From assembly GCF_014837045.1 (NCBI RefSeq), contig NZ_JACSPR010000006.1, positions 62,001-126,000 of the forward strand: a DNA stretch of 64,000 nt. Reading direction: 5' to 3'. The notes below the pieces were generated by a model that ran no database searches, was not told where the DNA came from, and was given only the letters and a program-made list of their open reading frames with translations. A program made the translations under genes and the position numbers. Source of the DNA: Corynebacterium gallinarum (GTDB lineage Bacteria > Actinomycetota > Actinomycetes > Mycobacteriales > Mycobacteriaceae). Positions 9,448 through 20,428 of the stretch are shown piece by piece (the first letter of the stretch is position 1; each line of letters starts with the position of its first letter).

Positions 9448-9924
9448 TCAGGAACGTCCCTTCCGGGTGTCGTTGCGGTTCCGATTCTTCAGGAAATCGG
9501 CGGCGGTGAGGGTGTTTTCCGTCCGGGCGTCACGCGCGGCCTCCAGCCAGGCGGTGAACGCCATCTCACCGTAGCTGTCCATACCCAGCTCCATCTCCGT
9601 GTCCTTCGAGCGCACATGGAGGATGCGGGTGTCCGAGGACATGAAAACCGCCTCTTCGGTGGTTGGCTCCCGACGATCCAGGAGTTCCACCGAGCGGCGG
9701 TTGAAGATGATATCGGCCATGGGCGACAGGGAGCGCAGCTTGAAGTACTCCAGGTCATTGCCGTTGTAACGCAGTGACCCGTGGCGCCAGCCGTGTACCC
9801 CGGCCTGTGGGAGACGACGCAGGATCACCGTGGTGCCCCGGGAACGCAGGGTGAAAAAACGCCACGCCGCGAGCACGACAGCAAGAAGCGCGATGATCAC
9901 CAGGGCTGCGATAATGAATTCCAC
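9448..9924 (-). CDS. DUF2550 membrane-anchored protein
   Basis: 158 residues beginning at a GTG. Residues 3-23 form one hydrophobic segment followed by arginines, so the protein is anchored with its bulk probably in the cytoplasm. The remainder ([15 protein letters not shown]... [15 protein letters not shown]) matches the actinobacterial DUF2550 family, found beside the ATP synthase operon in many genomes. No catalytic motif is visible and the function is unknown. It is the first gene of the DUF2550-nucS-zinc-protein unit and lies downstream of the terminators that end the atp operon. GGAGG lies about 12 bases upstream of the start. Confidence 0.8.
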   Translation of the reverse strand: MEFIIAALVIIALLAVVLAAWRFFTLRSRGTTVILRRLPQAGVHGWRHGSLRYNGNDLEYFKLRSLSPMADIIFNRRSVELLDRREPTTEEAVFMSSDTRILHVRSKDTEMELGMDSYGEMAFTAWLEAARDARTENTLTAADFLKNRNRNDTRKGRS

Positions 9925-9992
9925 GGTGAAGTGTGTCCTCCCTGCATCAAGAGAAATGTTTTAGTTGATCCTACCCACAATCTCGGGTAATC

Positions 9993-10011
9993 AAAAAAGC
10001 CCGCCTGGGCT
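9993..10011 (-). terminator. Second rho-independent terminator after the atp operon
   Basis: On the minus strand AGCCC-AGGC-GGGCT is followed by a run of six T. It stands about 85 bases beyond the larger hairpin that follows atpC, so it is either a backup terminator or the 3' end of a short transcript. Confidence 0.75.
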
Positions 10012-10095
10012 GATGATGCAGTCAAGGACCCGTGGTTGTCGTGTCACGCACGTCCGGTAGGAACGGCACGTCGCGGCGTCGATAAGCAAAAGGCA

Positions 10096-10139
10096 AACGC
10101 CCGCCGGCAGCTGGAGGGTATCCAGCGCCGGCGGGCGTT
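10096..10139 (-). terminator. Main terminator of the atp operon
   Basis: A long hairpin 20 bases after the atpC stop codon: a 13-bp outer stem (AACGCCCGCCGGC) with a GCTGG/CCAGC inner stem, followed on the minus strand by a T-rich tail. Confidence 0.85.
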
Positions 10140-10159
10140 CGACAGCTAAACGGAGGGTA

Positions 10160-10534
10160 CTAGAGACCTTCGCTGCTGCGGCGGACCGCGCGCAGCCCAG
10201 CCTCGGCACGTGCCTTGGCCAGCTCGTCGTCCGAATTCAGTTCAGCCTCGGCGGATGCGGCATCAACCTCATGCGCCCAGACGGCGAAGTCCGCGAGGAT
10301 CGTCACCTTTTCCTTGGATACGGAGAGGAATCCACCCTGCACGGCGGCAACAAGCTTGTCGCCGTCCGTGGGCTGGATGGTCACGACACCATTCTCGACC
10401 AGCTGGCCGAGCATCGGCTCGTGATCGGGCAGCACGCCGATCTCACCCTCGGTGGTCTGAGCGGTGACGATGCTGGCCTGACCCGACCAGAGCATGCGTT
10501 CGACAGACACCAGTTCAACGGTGATTTCAGCCAT
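10160..10534 (-). CDS. atpC: ATP synthase F1 epsilon subunit
   Basis: 124 residues, the usual length for the actinobacterial epsilon subunit. It belongs to the central rotor stalk and can inhibit ATP hydrolysis through its C-terminal helices. The N-terminal beta-sandwich is recognisable ([34 protein letters not shown]). The C-terminus is helical and rich in alanine, glutamate and arginine. It is the last gene of the atpBEFHAGDC operon, 11 bases after atpD, and is followed by two hairpins. Confidence 0.96.
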   Translation of the reverse strand: MAEITVELVSVERMLWSGQASIVTAQTTEGEIGVLPDHEPMLGQLVENGVVTIQPTDGDKLVAAVQGGFLSVSKEKVTILADFAVWAHEVDAASAEAELNSDDELAKARAEAGLRAVRRSSEGL

Positions 10535-10545
10535 GTGTCTCTACC

Positions 10546-11994
<1,449 letters not shown>

Positions 11995-12975
11995 CTAGTC
12001 ACTTTCTCCGCTGTCGGACAGCGCACCAGCGCCACCGACAATCTCTGTGATTTCTTGGGTAATCTGTGCCTGACGGGCCGCATTGGCCACTCGGGAAAGG
12101 TCCTTGACCAGTTCCGTCGCGTTGTCAGTAGCAGACTTCATCGCGTTTCGACGTGAAGCGGACTCTGCAGCGGCTGCTTCCAGGAAGATGGAGAACAACC
12201 GACGAGAAACATACTGTGGAAGCAGTGCTTCAAGCAGTGTGTCCGCGTCCGGCTCGAAATCGTAGTCGGGTTCGATCTCGCTGCCGGAATCGGTCAGCGC
12301 GCTCTCTCCTCGTACGAAGATTTCGTCTTCGATGACTGGCTCAATCGGCAGCAGCTGATGCACTACCGGTTGCTGAGTCAGCATGGAAATGAATTCTGTG
12401 TAGACCACATGAACCTGGTCGAAGCCCTGGATGCCCAGTCCCTCGTCCACATTCAGTCCCTCGCGGTACTTTGCCTCGCCCTGGGCGGTGGCGGTGAAGC
12501 CATCGATCAGGTGGCGGCGCACGTCGTGGGTGGCATCCCAGCTCGGATCCTGTGAGAATCCGGTCCAGGCACCTGCGACGTAGTCCTCGCGGAACTTGTA
12601 GTAGCCCACACCCTTGTTACCGGCGACGTAGCGAACCACTTCGTAGCCCTTTTCGACCAGGAGCTTTTCCAGCTCCGCAGCCTTCTTGAACACGTTGTGG
12701 TTGTAGCCACCGGCCATGCCGCGGTCAGAGGAGACCACGAGCACGGCGGCTCGGTTGCCACCTTCACGCTCGCGCAGCATCGGGTGATCGAGGGAGCTTG
12801 CCGACGCGAGACGCTCCAGCACACGCTGGATCTCCTCGGCGTACGGTGCAGCTGCCGCGACGCGACCCTGAGCCTTGGTGATGCGAGAGGTAGCAATCAG
12901 CTCCTGAGCCTTGGTGATCTTCTTGGTTGAGTTAACCGAACGAATCCGGTCACGCAATTCACGAATTGTTGCCAT
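11995..12975 (-). CDS. atpG: ATP synthase F1 gamma subunit
   Basis: 326 residues, longer than the E. coli protein (287) as in other actinobacteria. The extra residues lie in an acidic insertion before the C-terminal helix (around DSGSEIEPDYDFEPDADTL). The N-terminal coiled-coil helix (RELRDRIRSVNSTKKITKAQELIA) and the C-terminal helix (AMKSATDNATELVKDLSR) form the rotating shaft inside the alpha3beta3 ring. The acidic insertion is a lineage feature that may affect latent ATPase activity; that is inference. It lies between atpA and atpD. Confidence 0.97.
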   Translation of the reverse strand: MATIRELRDRIRSVNSTKKITKAQELIATSRITKAQGRVAAAAPYAEEIQRVLERLASASSLDHPMLREREGGNRAAVLVVSSDRGMAGGYNHNVFKKAAELEKLLVEKGYEVVRYVAGNKGVGYYKFREDYVAGAWTGFSQDPSWDATHDVRRHLIDGFTATAQGEAKYREGLNVDEGLGIQGFDQVHVVYTEFISMLTQQPVVHQLLPIEPVIEDEIFVRGESALTDSGSEIEPDYDFEPDADTLLEALLPQYVSRRLFSIFLEAAAAESASRRNAMKSATDNATELVKDLSRVANAARQAQITQEITEIVGGAGALSDSGESD

Positions 12976-13037
12976 GGTTCAAACGCCTCCCTTCAGTTGC
13001 TTGATCAGTCATGTTGTATGAGGCTCTCTGCCTGCTA

Positions 13038-14678
13038 CTACTTGCTGACCTTGCGGGAAACGGTGAGCTGATCCTTCTTGACCTGGCGGGGATCGAGTGC
13101 ATCGACCTCTGCCTCGTTGATGATACGGGTACCATCGGTGGTCTGGAACGTGCCCTTGAACTGCTCAGAAGCCTGAACCAGAGTCGCCTTGGACTCGTCG
13201 GACAGCACTGCGCCGCCGGCGATCTGCTCGTACACCTGTGGGGCGTTGGAGCCGAGGTACTCGTGCAGTTCGGACTCGAAGCGACGGACATCATCGACGG
13301 GAACGTTATCGAAGACGCCCTCGCCTGCGAGCCACAGGGAGATGATCTGGTACTCGACCGGCTGAGGTGCGTTCTCAGCCTGGATGAGCAGCTGAACCAG
13401 ACGCTGTCCACGCTCGAGCTGAGCCTTGGACGCGGAGTCCAGGTCAGAAGCGAAGGTGGCGAATGCCTCCAGGTCACGGAATGCGGCCAGGTCCAGACGG
13501 AGTGAACCGGCAACCTTCTTCATACCCTTGGTCTGAGCTGCACCACCCACACGGGAGACCGAGATACCGACGTTAATCGCCGGACGGACACCACGGTTGA
13601 ACAGGTCGGACTCAAGGAATACCTGACCATCGGTGATGGAAATCACGTTGGTAGGAATGAAGGCGGAGACGTCGTTCGCCTTGGTCTCAATGATCGGCAG
13701 TGCGGTAATGGAACCGGCACCGAGTTCATCGGACAGCTTCGCAGCGCGCTCCAGCAGACGGGAGTGCAGGTAGAAGACGTCACCTGGGTAAGCTTCGCGG
13801 CCCGGTGGGCGGCGCAGCAGCAGGGAGATGGCACGGTAGGCCTCAGCCTGCTTGGTCAGATCATCATAGATGACCAGGACGTGGTTGCCCTGGTGCATCC
13901 AGTGCTGGGCGAGAGCAGCACCGGCGAATGGCGCGAGCCACTTGAAGCCGGCAGCGTCAGAGGCGGGAGCAGCCACGATGGTGGTGTACTCCATAGCGCC
14001 CTGCTCCTCGAGGGTCTTACGCAGGGCTGCAATGGTGGAGCCCTTCTGACCGATGGCGACGTAGATGCAGCGAACCTGCTTCGTCTTGTCACCGGTCTCC
14101 CAGTTAGCCTTCTGGTTAAGGATGGTGTCGATGCAGACCGCGGTCTTACCGGTCTTACGGTCACCAATGATCAGCTGTCGCTGACCGCGCCCAATTGGAG
14201 TCATCGCGTCGATAGCCTTGATGCCGGTCGACATTGGCTCCTCGACTGGCTGACGCTCAAGCACCGAAGGTGCCTGCAGCTCGAGGACACGGTCCTCTTC
14301 AGCCACGATTTCGCCAAGTCCGTCAATGGGCTTGCCAAGTGGGTCGATGACGCGACCAAGGAACTTCTCGCCGACGGGGATAGACAGAACGTCTCCCGTA
14401 CGACGAACCTGGTCGCCTTCCTTCAGTAGCTCGTAGTTACCCAGCACCACGACGCCGACAGAGTCGGTGTCCAGGTTCTGAGCGACGCCGATGACGCCGT
14501 TAGGGAACTCCAGGAGCTCATTCGCCATCACAGACGGGAGGCCCGAAACCTGGGCAATACCGTCAGCGGCCGAAATAACCACGCCGACCTCCTCACGGGA
14601 GGCCTCCGGGGAGTAGCTCGAGGTGTAGTTCGCAATCGCGCTACGGATCTCATCGGAGGAGATCGTCAGCTCCGCCAT
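13038..14678 (-). CDS. atpA: ATP synthase F1 alpha subunit
   Basis: 546 residues from the ATG at 14678, which has AGGAAG three bases upstream and gives the standard [11 protein letters not shown] start. A longer in-frame version starting at 14711 adds 11 residues and has no advantage. The P-loop is GDRKTGKT (residues 172-179). The non-catalytic nucleotide site, the [10 protein letters not shown] segment and the C-terminal helical domain are all present. The C-terminal tail (TVSRKVSK) is extended as in mycobacteria and corynebacteria. It lies between atpH and atpG. Confidence 0.98.
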   Translation of the reverse strand: MAELTISSDEIRSAIANYTSSYSPEASREEVGVVISAADGIAQVSGLPSVMANELLEFPNGVIGVAQNLDTDSVGVVVLGNYELLKEGDQVRRTGDVLSIPVGEKFLGRVIDPLGKPIDGLGEIVAEEDRVLELQAPSVLERQPVEEPMSTGIKAIDAMTPIGRGQRQLIIGDRKTGKTAVCIDTILNQKANWETGDKTKQVRCIYVAIGQKGSTIAALRKTLEEQGAMEYTTIVAAPASDAAGFKWLAPFAGAALAQHWMHQGNHVLVIYDDLTKQAEAYRAISLLLRRPPGREAYPGDVFYLHSRLLERAAKLSDELGAGSITALPIIETKANDVSAFIPTNVISITDGQVFLESDLFNRGVRPAINVGISVSRVGGAAQTKGMKKVAGSLRLDLAAFRDLEAFATFASDLDSASKAQLERGQRLVQLLIQAENAPQPVEYQIISLWLAGEGVFDNVPVDDVRRFESELHEYLGSNAPQVYEQIAGGAVLSDESKATLVQASEQFKGTFQTTDGTRIINEAEVDALDPRQVKKDQLTVSRKVSK

Positions 14679-14736
14679 GTTCTTCCTGCTCTCGGTTGTT
14701 TCTTCCAGCATTACTTATTTGTCTATTCGTCGTGTC

Positions 14737-15552
14737 TTAAGCGAAGGTTGCGCGGAGGCGCTCGAGCTTACCCGAGGTGCTTCCGTCAATGACTTCGTCT
14801 CCAACGCGGATGACCATGCCACCGAGGAGGCTGGTATCAACCTCGGAGTGGATGCTCATCGCACGACCGTAAATTCGTCCCAGCTTGTCAGTCAGCGCCT
14901 GCTGCTGTCCGTCGTCGAGATCAACCGCGGAGACAACGTGTGCCACGGAACGGCCCTGCAGCTTGGCTGCAGCGGCTGCCAGTGCGGCCACATCGTCGAT
15001 CGGATTGTGCTCGGGTCGACCGATGACCTGGAGTGCGAGGGCTTCGGTGACAGATGTCACCTTGCCGTACAGCACCTTGGCAAGCAGGTCGCGGCGGGTA
15101 GCCGGCTCCTGAGTGCGATCGGAGAGCAGCTGAGTCAGCTTGCTTTCGCGATCAAGGATCCGGCTGAGACGGAACAGTTCGTCCTCCACCCGGCCGAGCT
15201 GACCCTGCATCTCCGCTGAGCGGAGCAGGGCGCGACGGCCGAGACCAACGAGTCCGGTGCGGAACTCGCGTGGGGTTGACCAGGTCTGCTCTGCGGCATC
15301 CTTGAGGATTTCGAGAGTAGCCTGGGAAACCTTTCCACCGAACACGGCCCCAATGAGGCCGACGCGCTGCTGCGCGTCCTTCGAGGAATCAGCCACTGCG
15401 ACACGCAGACCGCGGTCGCCGTCGAGAACCTCGACGACGTCGAACAGCTCGGTTCCGGCCTGGGCGGCAACTGCGACGGTGTTGTCTGCCTTGAGGGCAG
15501 TGTCCAGATCGGACGATACCTTTGCTAGTGCCTCACGGCTCGCTGCGTGCAT
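14737..15552 (-). CDS. atpH: ATP synthase F1 delta subunit
   Basis: 271 residues from the ATG at 15552 (MHAASREAL), which has GGAAAG eight bases upstream. A GTG at 15561 would place the ribosome binding site too close. The protein is the peripheral-stalk connector between the b subunits and the alpha3beta3 hexamer. It is about 90 residues longer than the E. coli delta subunit, through an N-terminal extension usual in actinobacteria. The conserved C-terminal part is visible (VDTSLLGGMVIRVGDEVIDGS). The start codon lies just beyond the atpF stop codon. Confidence 0.96.
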   Translation of the reverse strand: MHAASREALAKVSSDLDTALKADNTVAVAAQAGTELFDVVEVLDGDRGLRVAVADSSKDAQQRVGLIGAVFGGKVSQATLEILKDAAEQTWSTPREFRTGLVGLGRRALLRSAEMQGQLGRVEDELFRLSRILDRESKLTQLLSDRTQEPATRRDLLAKVLYGKVTSVTEALALQVIGRPEHNPIDDVAALAAAAAKLQGRSVAHVVSAVDLDDGQQQALTDKLGRIYGRAMSIHSEVDTSLLGGMVIRVGDEVIDGSTSGKLERLRATFA

Positions 15553-15557
15553 GTCGC

Positions 15558-16130
15558 TCACTTTCCGTTCGGTGCCACGGTGTCGAGGTCGGCGAGGAAG
15601 CGATCAATGGTGCCGGAGCGCTTAACATTGTCGGAGAGCTGGTCTCCGAGAAGGTGCTCGGCGAGGTTGATCGAGTTCTGGCCCATCTCGCGACGCAGTT
15701 CGTTGACGACCTGCTCGCGCTGTGCCAGGAGCTGCTTCGTTCCGGACTCGATGATGCGGTTGCTCTCTTCGTCGGCCTTCGCCTTCATTTCTACCTCGAT
15801 CTGCTTGCCGCGCTCACGCGCCTGCTCACGGATCTCAGCAGCTTCGGTGCGGGCCTCAGCGAGCTGTGCGTTGTACTTTTCAAGGGCAGCCTTCGCCTCG
15901 GCCTGTGCGGCCTCGGCACGCTGAATGCCTCCCTTGATCCGGTCCTCACGCTCAGTCAGGACCTCCTGGAACTTCGGAAGAACAAACTTCCAGAAGACGA
16001 ACAGGATGATCAGAAACGGGATGAGGGACCAGACGATGTCGTATGCCTTGGGCAGCAGAATGGAGTTACCGCTCTCAAGAGGAAGGTACTCCGCGTTTGC
16101 GTGCGCAAGGATGTAAATAGGATTCGCCAT
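15558..16130 (-). CDS. atpF: ATP synthase Fo b subunit
   Basis: 190 residues. There is one membrane helix near residues 32-52 ([19 protein letters not shown]) followed by a long charged, alanine-rich helix that forms the stator coiled coil. The N-terminal ~30 residues preceding the membrane span are an extension seen in related species. It connects the a subunit in the membrane with delta and alpha at the top of F1. It lies 29 bases after atpE and just before atpH. Confidence 0.97.
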   Translation of the reverse strand: MANPIYILAHANAEYLPLESGNSILLPKAYDIVWSLIPFLIILFVFWKFVLPKFQEVLTEREDRIKGGIQRAEAAQAEAKAALEKYNAQLAEARTEAAEIREQARERGKQIEVEMKAKADEESNRIIESGTKQLLAQREQVVNELRREMGQNSINLAEHLLGDQLSDNVKRSGTIDRFLADLDTVAPNGK

Positions 16131-16159
16131 GGTTTACCAGCTTTCGGTTAGTTAGCTGA

Positions 16160-16444
<285 letters not shown>

Positions 16445-16539
16445 TTAAGAGGTGTTAAGTGGGGTTATTCAGTTGACCGTGTGGTCCGCCCGCCACTGTT
16501 CCCTGCAATGAGGGTCCGGTGACGACCTTTTGGGTTCAT

Positions 16540-17352
16540 CTAGTGAGAATCCGCATGCAACGAGAGTTCAATGTACACCGCGACCAGCAGGGCGAAAATG
16601 TACGCCTGCAGGAAGATGATGATGACTTCGTAGATGGTGAAGAGGACACCTGCGAGAATGGTGACACCGGACATCGCGGTCCAGCCGTTCATCTGCCAGA
16701 AGAAGAAGTTCGTGGCGGAATACAGCAGAACCAGAATGAGGTGACCGGCCAGGAAGTTGGCCATGAGACGCAGGGCCAGGGTGACTGGCCTCAGGATGAA
16801 AGTCGAGAAGAACTCGATGGGAACCACCAGAATGTGGAGCAGTGGTGGAATATTCGGAACGACCACGGAGGACTTCACGTACTTGAAGAATCCGTAGCGC
16901 TTGGAACCCGCGTAGATAAACGCGATATATCCAGCCAGAGCCATCACGAGCGGCATGCCGATTCGTGCGTTCGGCGAGATATTGAGTCCCGGAATGATCG
17001 TCGCAACGTTCATCATGAGGGTCGCGAAGAAGATGGTGGCGATGATCGGCAGGAACCGACGGCCTTCCTTCTTTCCGAGAATATCCTCAGCGATGTGGAT
17101 GCGGACGAAATCGAGTGCATACTCTGCAAAATTCTGGACACCATGCGGGATCAGCTTCGGCTTGCGCATGGCCCAAAGGAAGAAGATCACCACGATGGCT
17201 GCCATCAGAAGACGGATCAGCATCAGGCGATCAAGTGCGAACCAACCATTGGCGAAGTCTGTGAACAGCATGTCCACCACTTCGCCGCTGTCGGTTACGT
17301 GCCCCGGGAAAAATTCGTCGTCCAAGTTCGGGGCGTGGAATTCGCCCTTCAT
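16540..17352 (-). CDS. atpB: ATP synthase Fo a subunit
   Basis: 270 residues from the ATG at 17352 (MKGEFHAPNLDDEFFPGH). An upstream open frame to 17472 encodes an arginine-rich stretch that does not look like a real N-terminus. Several membrane helices are present, including the conserved NFLAGHLILVLL region. The preceding segment RPVTLALRLMANFLAGH carries the essential arginine that faces the c ring. It is the first gene of the atpBEFHAGDC operon. Confidence 0.96.
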   Translation of the reverse strand: MKGEFHAPNLDDEFFPGHVTDSGEVVDMLFTDFANGWFALDRLMLIRLLMAAIVVIFFLWAMRKPKLIPHGVQNFAEYALDFVRIHIAEDILGKKEGRRFLPIIATIFFATLMMNVATIIPGLNISPNARIGMPLVMALAGYIAFIYAGSKRYGFFKYVKSSVVVPNIPPLLHILVVPIEFFSTFILRPVTLALRLMANFLAGHLILVLLYSATNFFFWQMNGWTAMSGVTILAGVLFTIYEVIIIFLQAYIFALLVAVYIELSLHADSH

Positions 17353-17964
17353 GGACAGTGTTGTAACGCTCAGCGTTCTCTCCCGTGTTCGGGCCGTGCA
17401 CGCGTGGGTTTGTGCACGGTGCGATGGACGTCTGAAAAACTCACTGCAACCGTTACGGACTCCGTCGCACATCAGCGCAACGATTACAGGGGACGTGCTC
17501 CTCGGAACCGTCTCTGGCTATATAGTCTGCTGCCGTTGAAAGTCCCTCGGTTCAACCCGCGTAATAGACTAACAGGAGATTTGGGCTTTTATCCAAGTGG
17601 GGCGGGGGCAGACACCACCCGCGCAGGTTCGTGATGGAGAAATACCGTGTGAGCGGGACCTTTTATCAAATGTTAGGTGTGTCACAAATGCCCGTTTTGT
17701 GTCAAACGGGGGTGATTCACCACCCTCCCACTGGGAATTCCGTGGGATTCTTCTGCAAGATCCGTGCTGGTCAGCCCACAAAGTTATCAAGTTCCCTCAA
17801 CGTCACCCGTTTCCCCCATCCTCGACGCAGTCGGCGTGTCAACAATCCCCCACTCCAGATGATTCCCGCCGCCATTTTGGGCCACCCACGCCCCCAAGCG
17901 GACATTCCGAACGTACGGTTCACCGCATTCCCCACCCCTGCCCCCGGCACCAACCCCAGGACGC
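17353..17964 (-). promoter_or_regulatory. Gene-free upstream region of the atp operon
   Basis: About 610 bases between atpB and the atpI terminator with no credible gene; small frames here lack homology and ribosome binding sites. It holds the GlxR-like site at 17671-17686 and an adjacent inverted repeat, CCCGTTT-TGTGTC-AAACGGG, at 17691-17710. The part nearest atpB is comparatively AT-rich (around 17515-17600), so the transcription start is probably there. I could not settle on a single -35/-10 pair. Confidence 0.55.
17671..17686. promoter_or_regulatory. Candidate GlxR (cAMP-receptor-type) binding site
   Basis: TGTTAGGTGTGTCACA agrees with the GlxR consensus TGTGANNTANNTCACA, as I remember it, at 10 of 12 fixed positions. 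It lies about 320 bases upstream of atpB. GlxR is known to control respiratory and ATP synthase genes in C. glutamicum. Confidence 0.5.
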
Positions 17965-18002
17965 AAAAGGCCCCGCCCCCACCGTGATGGTGGGACGGGG
18001 CC
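17965..18002 (-). terminator. Terminator after atpI
   Basis: On the minus strand a GC-rich stem (GGCCCCGTCCCACC pairing with GGTGGGGGCGGGGCC, one bulged base) ends in TTTT, 21 bases after the atpI stop codon. It separates the upstream rho-to-atpI unit from the atp operon proper. Confidence 0.85.
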
Positions 18003-18022
18003 GGGCGCAGGCGGGGAGGGGC

Positions 18023-18490
18023 CTATCCGACGTAGGTGACCCTGGCGGTGATGACTCCCCAGACCTCGACCGCCAGCACCACGATCAGTGCCAGGACGAC
18101 AGTGACAAACAGTGCCATGGTGTCGTAGAACTCCATGTTCCTGATGATCGCCATCACGGCGATGAGCACCACGATCTTGAGCAACCAGCTACCCAGGACG
18201 ATCGCACCGGTGGTCGCGGCATCGGTATTCGAGGTGATGAGCACGCTCAGCGCGGTCAGGAGCACGAACCCGCCACCGAGAGCCGCGCCGATGAGTACAC
18301 CCCAGATACCGGGGAGATCACGCAGGCCTCCCCACACCGCCAGGGAGATGAGGGTGATCACGATCAGTGCGATGGAGCCGAATTTGACCGCCCGCAGCAG
18401 TGGCCGGCGGTGGTCATCGAACTCGGACACCCCGGGCTTGTCCGGTGGGGTCTGTGGTGTTGCTGGGTTCTGGGGCTGTTGGTTGGTCAC
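18023..18490 (-). CDS. atpI: AtpI-like small membrane protein
   Basis: 155 residues from the GTG at 18490, which has TAGGAT about 9 bases upstream. A longer frame to 18730 overlaps wecA and encodes an implausible N-terminus. After a ~45-residue proline/glutamine-rich cytoplasmic start, four hydrophobic helices follow (e.g. FGSIALIVITLISLAVWGGL and TMALFVTVVLALIVVLAVEV). Position, size and topology match the protein encoded before atpB in actinobacteria, thought to help c-ring assembly or Mg2+ handling. That role is inferred from AtpI/UncI proteins and is not obvious from motifs here. Confidence 0.7.
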   Translation of the reverse strand: MTNQQPQNPATPQTPPDKPGVSEFDDHRRPLLRAVKFGSIALIVITLISLAVWGGLRDLPGIWGVLIGAALGGGFVLLTALSVLITSNTDAATTGAIVLGSWLLKIVVLIAVMAIIRNMEFYDTMALFVTVVLALIVVLAVEVWGVITARVTYVG

Positions 18491-18561
18491 GTCGGGGAAT
18501 CCTACCGGGTTGGGCGGGGAACCGGAAAGACAGCCGATACCCCAGCGGGAGTTGGAAAAAA

Positions 18562-19728
18562 TCAAGTTTTGATACTGGACTGCGGCAGCTTTCCCGCCCG
18601 CCTGTCGCGGATGAGCGGTACCACGGTCAATGAGGTCGCCAGCACCAGGCCCACCACGGTGAACCCGAGCGCAAACGCCGGGGGAACCACGGAGAAACTC
18701 ACCGCACCGAAGGCCACGACGGTCACCCACATGTACAGCACCAGCACCACCCGCCGGTGGGAGTGCCCCAGCTCCAGCAGGCGGTGGTGCAGGTGCATCT
18801 TATCCGGCGAGAAGGGCGACGCTCCCCTGCCCACGCGACGGATGACGGCCATCACCAGGTCCAGCAGGGGCACCGCCACGGCCGCGACCACCACGATGAT
18901 CGGGGACATCAGGGCGATCATGTCCACGGTGCCGTACAGGCTCATGTTGATCTTGCCGGAGGCCGAGGTGGAGGCGGCCGCCAGCAGCAGGCCGATGAGC
19001 ATGGAGCCACTATCCCCCATGAAGATTCTGGAGGGCTCGAAGTTGTGGGGCAGGAAGCCGGCACAGATCCCCACCAGTGCGGCGGCGATGATCGCCGGCG
19101 GGTAGGCGGAAACCGCGCCGTTCTGGTCGAACAGGATGGTCAGGGAGAACACGAGGATCGCAGCGCCGGCGATCATGCCCACCCCGGCGGACAACCCATC
19201 CAGTCCGTCGACAAAGTTCAGGGCATTGATCAACGTCACCGTGAACAGGGTGGTCAGGATCGTCGACTGGAACTGGTCGATGAGCAGCGTGGTGCCCCCG
19301 CCGAAGGGGATGTAGAGGATTGTCCAGGTCAGGCCCAGCAGGCTCATGGTCACTGCGCCGACGATCTGCCCCACGAGTTTGGTGATGGCGTCCAGATCGA
19401 AGAGGTCATCCAGGGCACCGACCACCACGATGACAAACCCCGCCCAGATGACGGCGTTCATCTCCGGAGTAATCGGCATGAACCCGCGTGTCAAGGCTGG
19501 AAGCTGGTCCGCGAGGAATACTGCGCCGAGGAAACCGCTGAACATGGCCACCCCGCCCAGGCGTGGTTTGGGCATGGTATGCACATCGCGATCGCGGATC
19601 TCGTCGAGACGCCCGTAGCGCACCATGAGGGTGCGGATGATGCCCGTGGTGAGGTAGGTGATCGCGGCGGCGACCAGGATCACCAGTCCCAGTTCACGCA
19701 GCGGGATCCCCGCGAAGCCGGCGCCCAT
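18562..19728 (-). CDS. wecA: WecA/Rfe-type undecaprenyl(decaprenyl)-phosphate sugar-1-phosphate transferase
   Basis: 388 residues, an integral membrane protein with about 11 helices of the MraY/WecA family. Family marks are PKPRLGGVAMF, the NALNFVDGLDGLSAG loop, FMGDSGSMLIG and the late HLHHRLLELGHSHRR. It transfers GlcNAc-1-phosphate from UDP-GlcNAc to a polyprenyl phosphate. In mycolic-acid bacteria this starts the linker unit that joins arabinogalactan to peptidoglycan. The ATG is directly adjacent to the sua5 stop codon, so translation is probably coupled. The inference on the arabinogalactan role rests on the mycobacterial homologue. Confidence 0.93.
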   Translation of the reverse strand: MGAGFAGIPLRELGLVILVAAAITYLTTGIIRTLMVRYGRLDEIRDRDVHTMPKPRLGGVAMFSGFLGAVFLADQLPALTRGFMPITPEMNAVIWAGFVIVVVGALDDLFDLDAITKLVGQIVGAVTMSLLGLTWTILYIPFGGGTTLLIDQFQSTILTTLFTVTLINALNFVDGLDGLSAGVGMIAGAAILVFSLTILFDQNGAVSAYPPAIIAAALVGICAGFLPHNFEPSRIFMGDSGSMLIGLLLAAASTSASGKINMSLYGTVDMIALMSPIIVVVAAVAVPLLDLVMAVIRRVGRGASPFSPDKMHLHHRLLELGHSHRRVVLVLYMWVTVVAFGAVSFSVVPPAFALGFTVVGLVLATSLTVVPLIRDRRAGKLPQSSIKT

Positions 19729-20379
19729 CTACCGCAGGCTTTCCGCCGTCACTCCCAGAACCTCACCGATGCGTTCCGCACTGATGGCGCCCTCACGCAG
19801 GAGTTTGGGGTGGGGGCCGGAGATGTCGATGATGGACGACGGCTTGCCGATCGCGCATTCACCGCCGTCGAGGTAGACGGAGACATTCTGGTTGAGCTGC
19901 TGACGCGCCTCGGTCACCGTGCTCGGCGGGGTGTGGCCGGAGATGTTCGCGGAGGACACCGCCATGGGGCCGGTCTCCCGGAGCAGTTCGATCGCCACCG
20001 GATGCAGCGGCATGCGCAGCATGACGGTGCCACGGGTGTCACCGAGGTTCCACGGCAGGCTGGGGGCCTGGGGCACGATGATGGACAACCCACCGGGCCA
20101 GAAGGCCTGCACGAGGGTGCGGGCCTGCTCAGAGTAGTGCTGGACCAGGCCCTGGATGGTGTCCCAGCTGCCCACGAGAACGGGTACCGGCATGTCGGGG
20201 CCACGGTGTTTGGTGGCTAGGAGGTTGGCCACGGCCTGGTTGTCGAAGGCATCGCAGCCCAGACCGTAGAGGGTATCCGTGGGAAGGACAACGAGCTGCC
20301 CGGCCTTCACGGCATCGACGGCGGCTTTGACGCCGGCAACGCGGGATTCCGGGTCTGCGCAGTCATATACTCTGCTCAC
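19729..20379 (-). CDS. sua5: L-threonylcarbamoyladenylate synthase (Sua5/YrdC family)
   Basis: 216 residues. The enzyme makes threonylcarbamoyl-AMP from threonine, bicarbonate and ATP, the first step of the t6A37 modification of tRNAs that read ANN codons. The YrdC fold is shown by GQLVVLPTDTLYGLGCDA near the start and the PMAVSSANISGHTPP motif. The C-terminal extension of long Sua5 proteins is absent, so it is of the short YrdC type. It follows prmC and immediately precedes wecA in the same direction. Confidence 0.93.
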   Translation of the reverse strand: MSRVYDCADPESRVAGVKAAVDAVKAGQLVVLPTDTLYGLGCDAFDNQAVANLLATKHRGPDMPVPVLVGSWDTIQGLVQHYSEQARTLVQAFWPGGLSIIVPQAPSLPWNLGDTRGTVMLRMPLHPVAIELLRETGPMAVSSANISGHTPPSTVTEARQQLNQNVSVYLDGGECAIGKPSSIIDISGPHPKLLREGAISAERIGEVLGVTAESLR

Positions 20380-20428
20380 TCTGGTGCTCCTATAAAGATA
20401 TGTACGGATGATGGTGAGTTGATCAAAC

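Noticed and set aside
17353..17472. Extended N-terminus of atpB
   Set aside because: The added residues are Arg/Cys-rich and unlike any a subunit; MKGEFHAP is the normal start.
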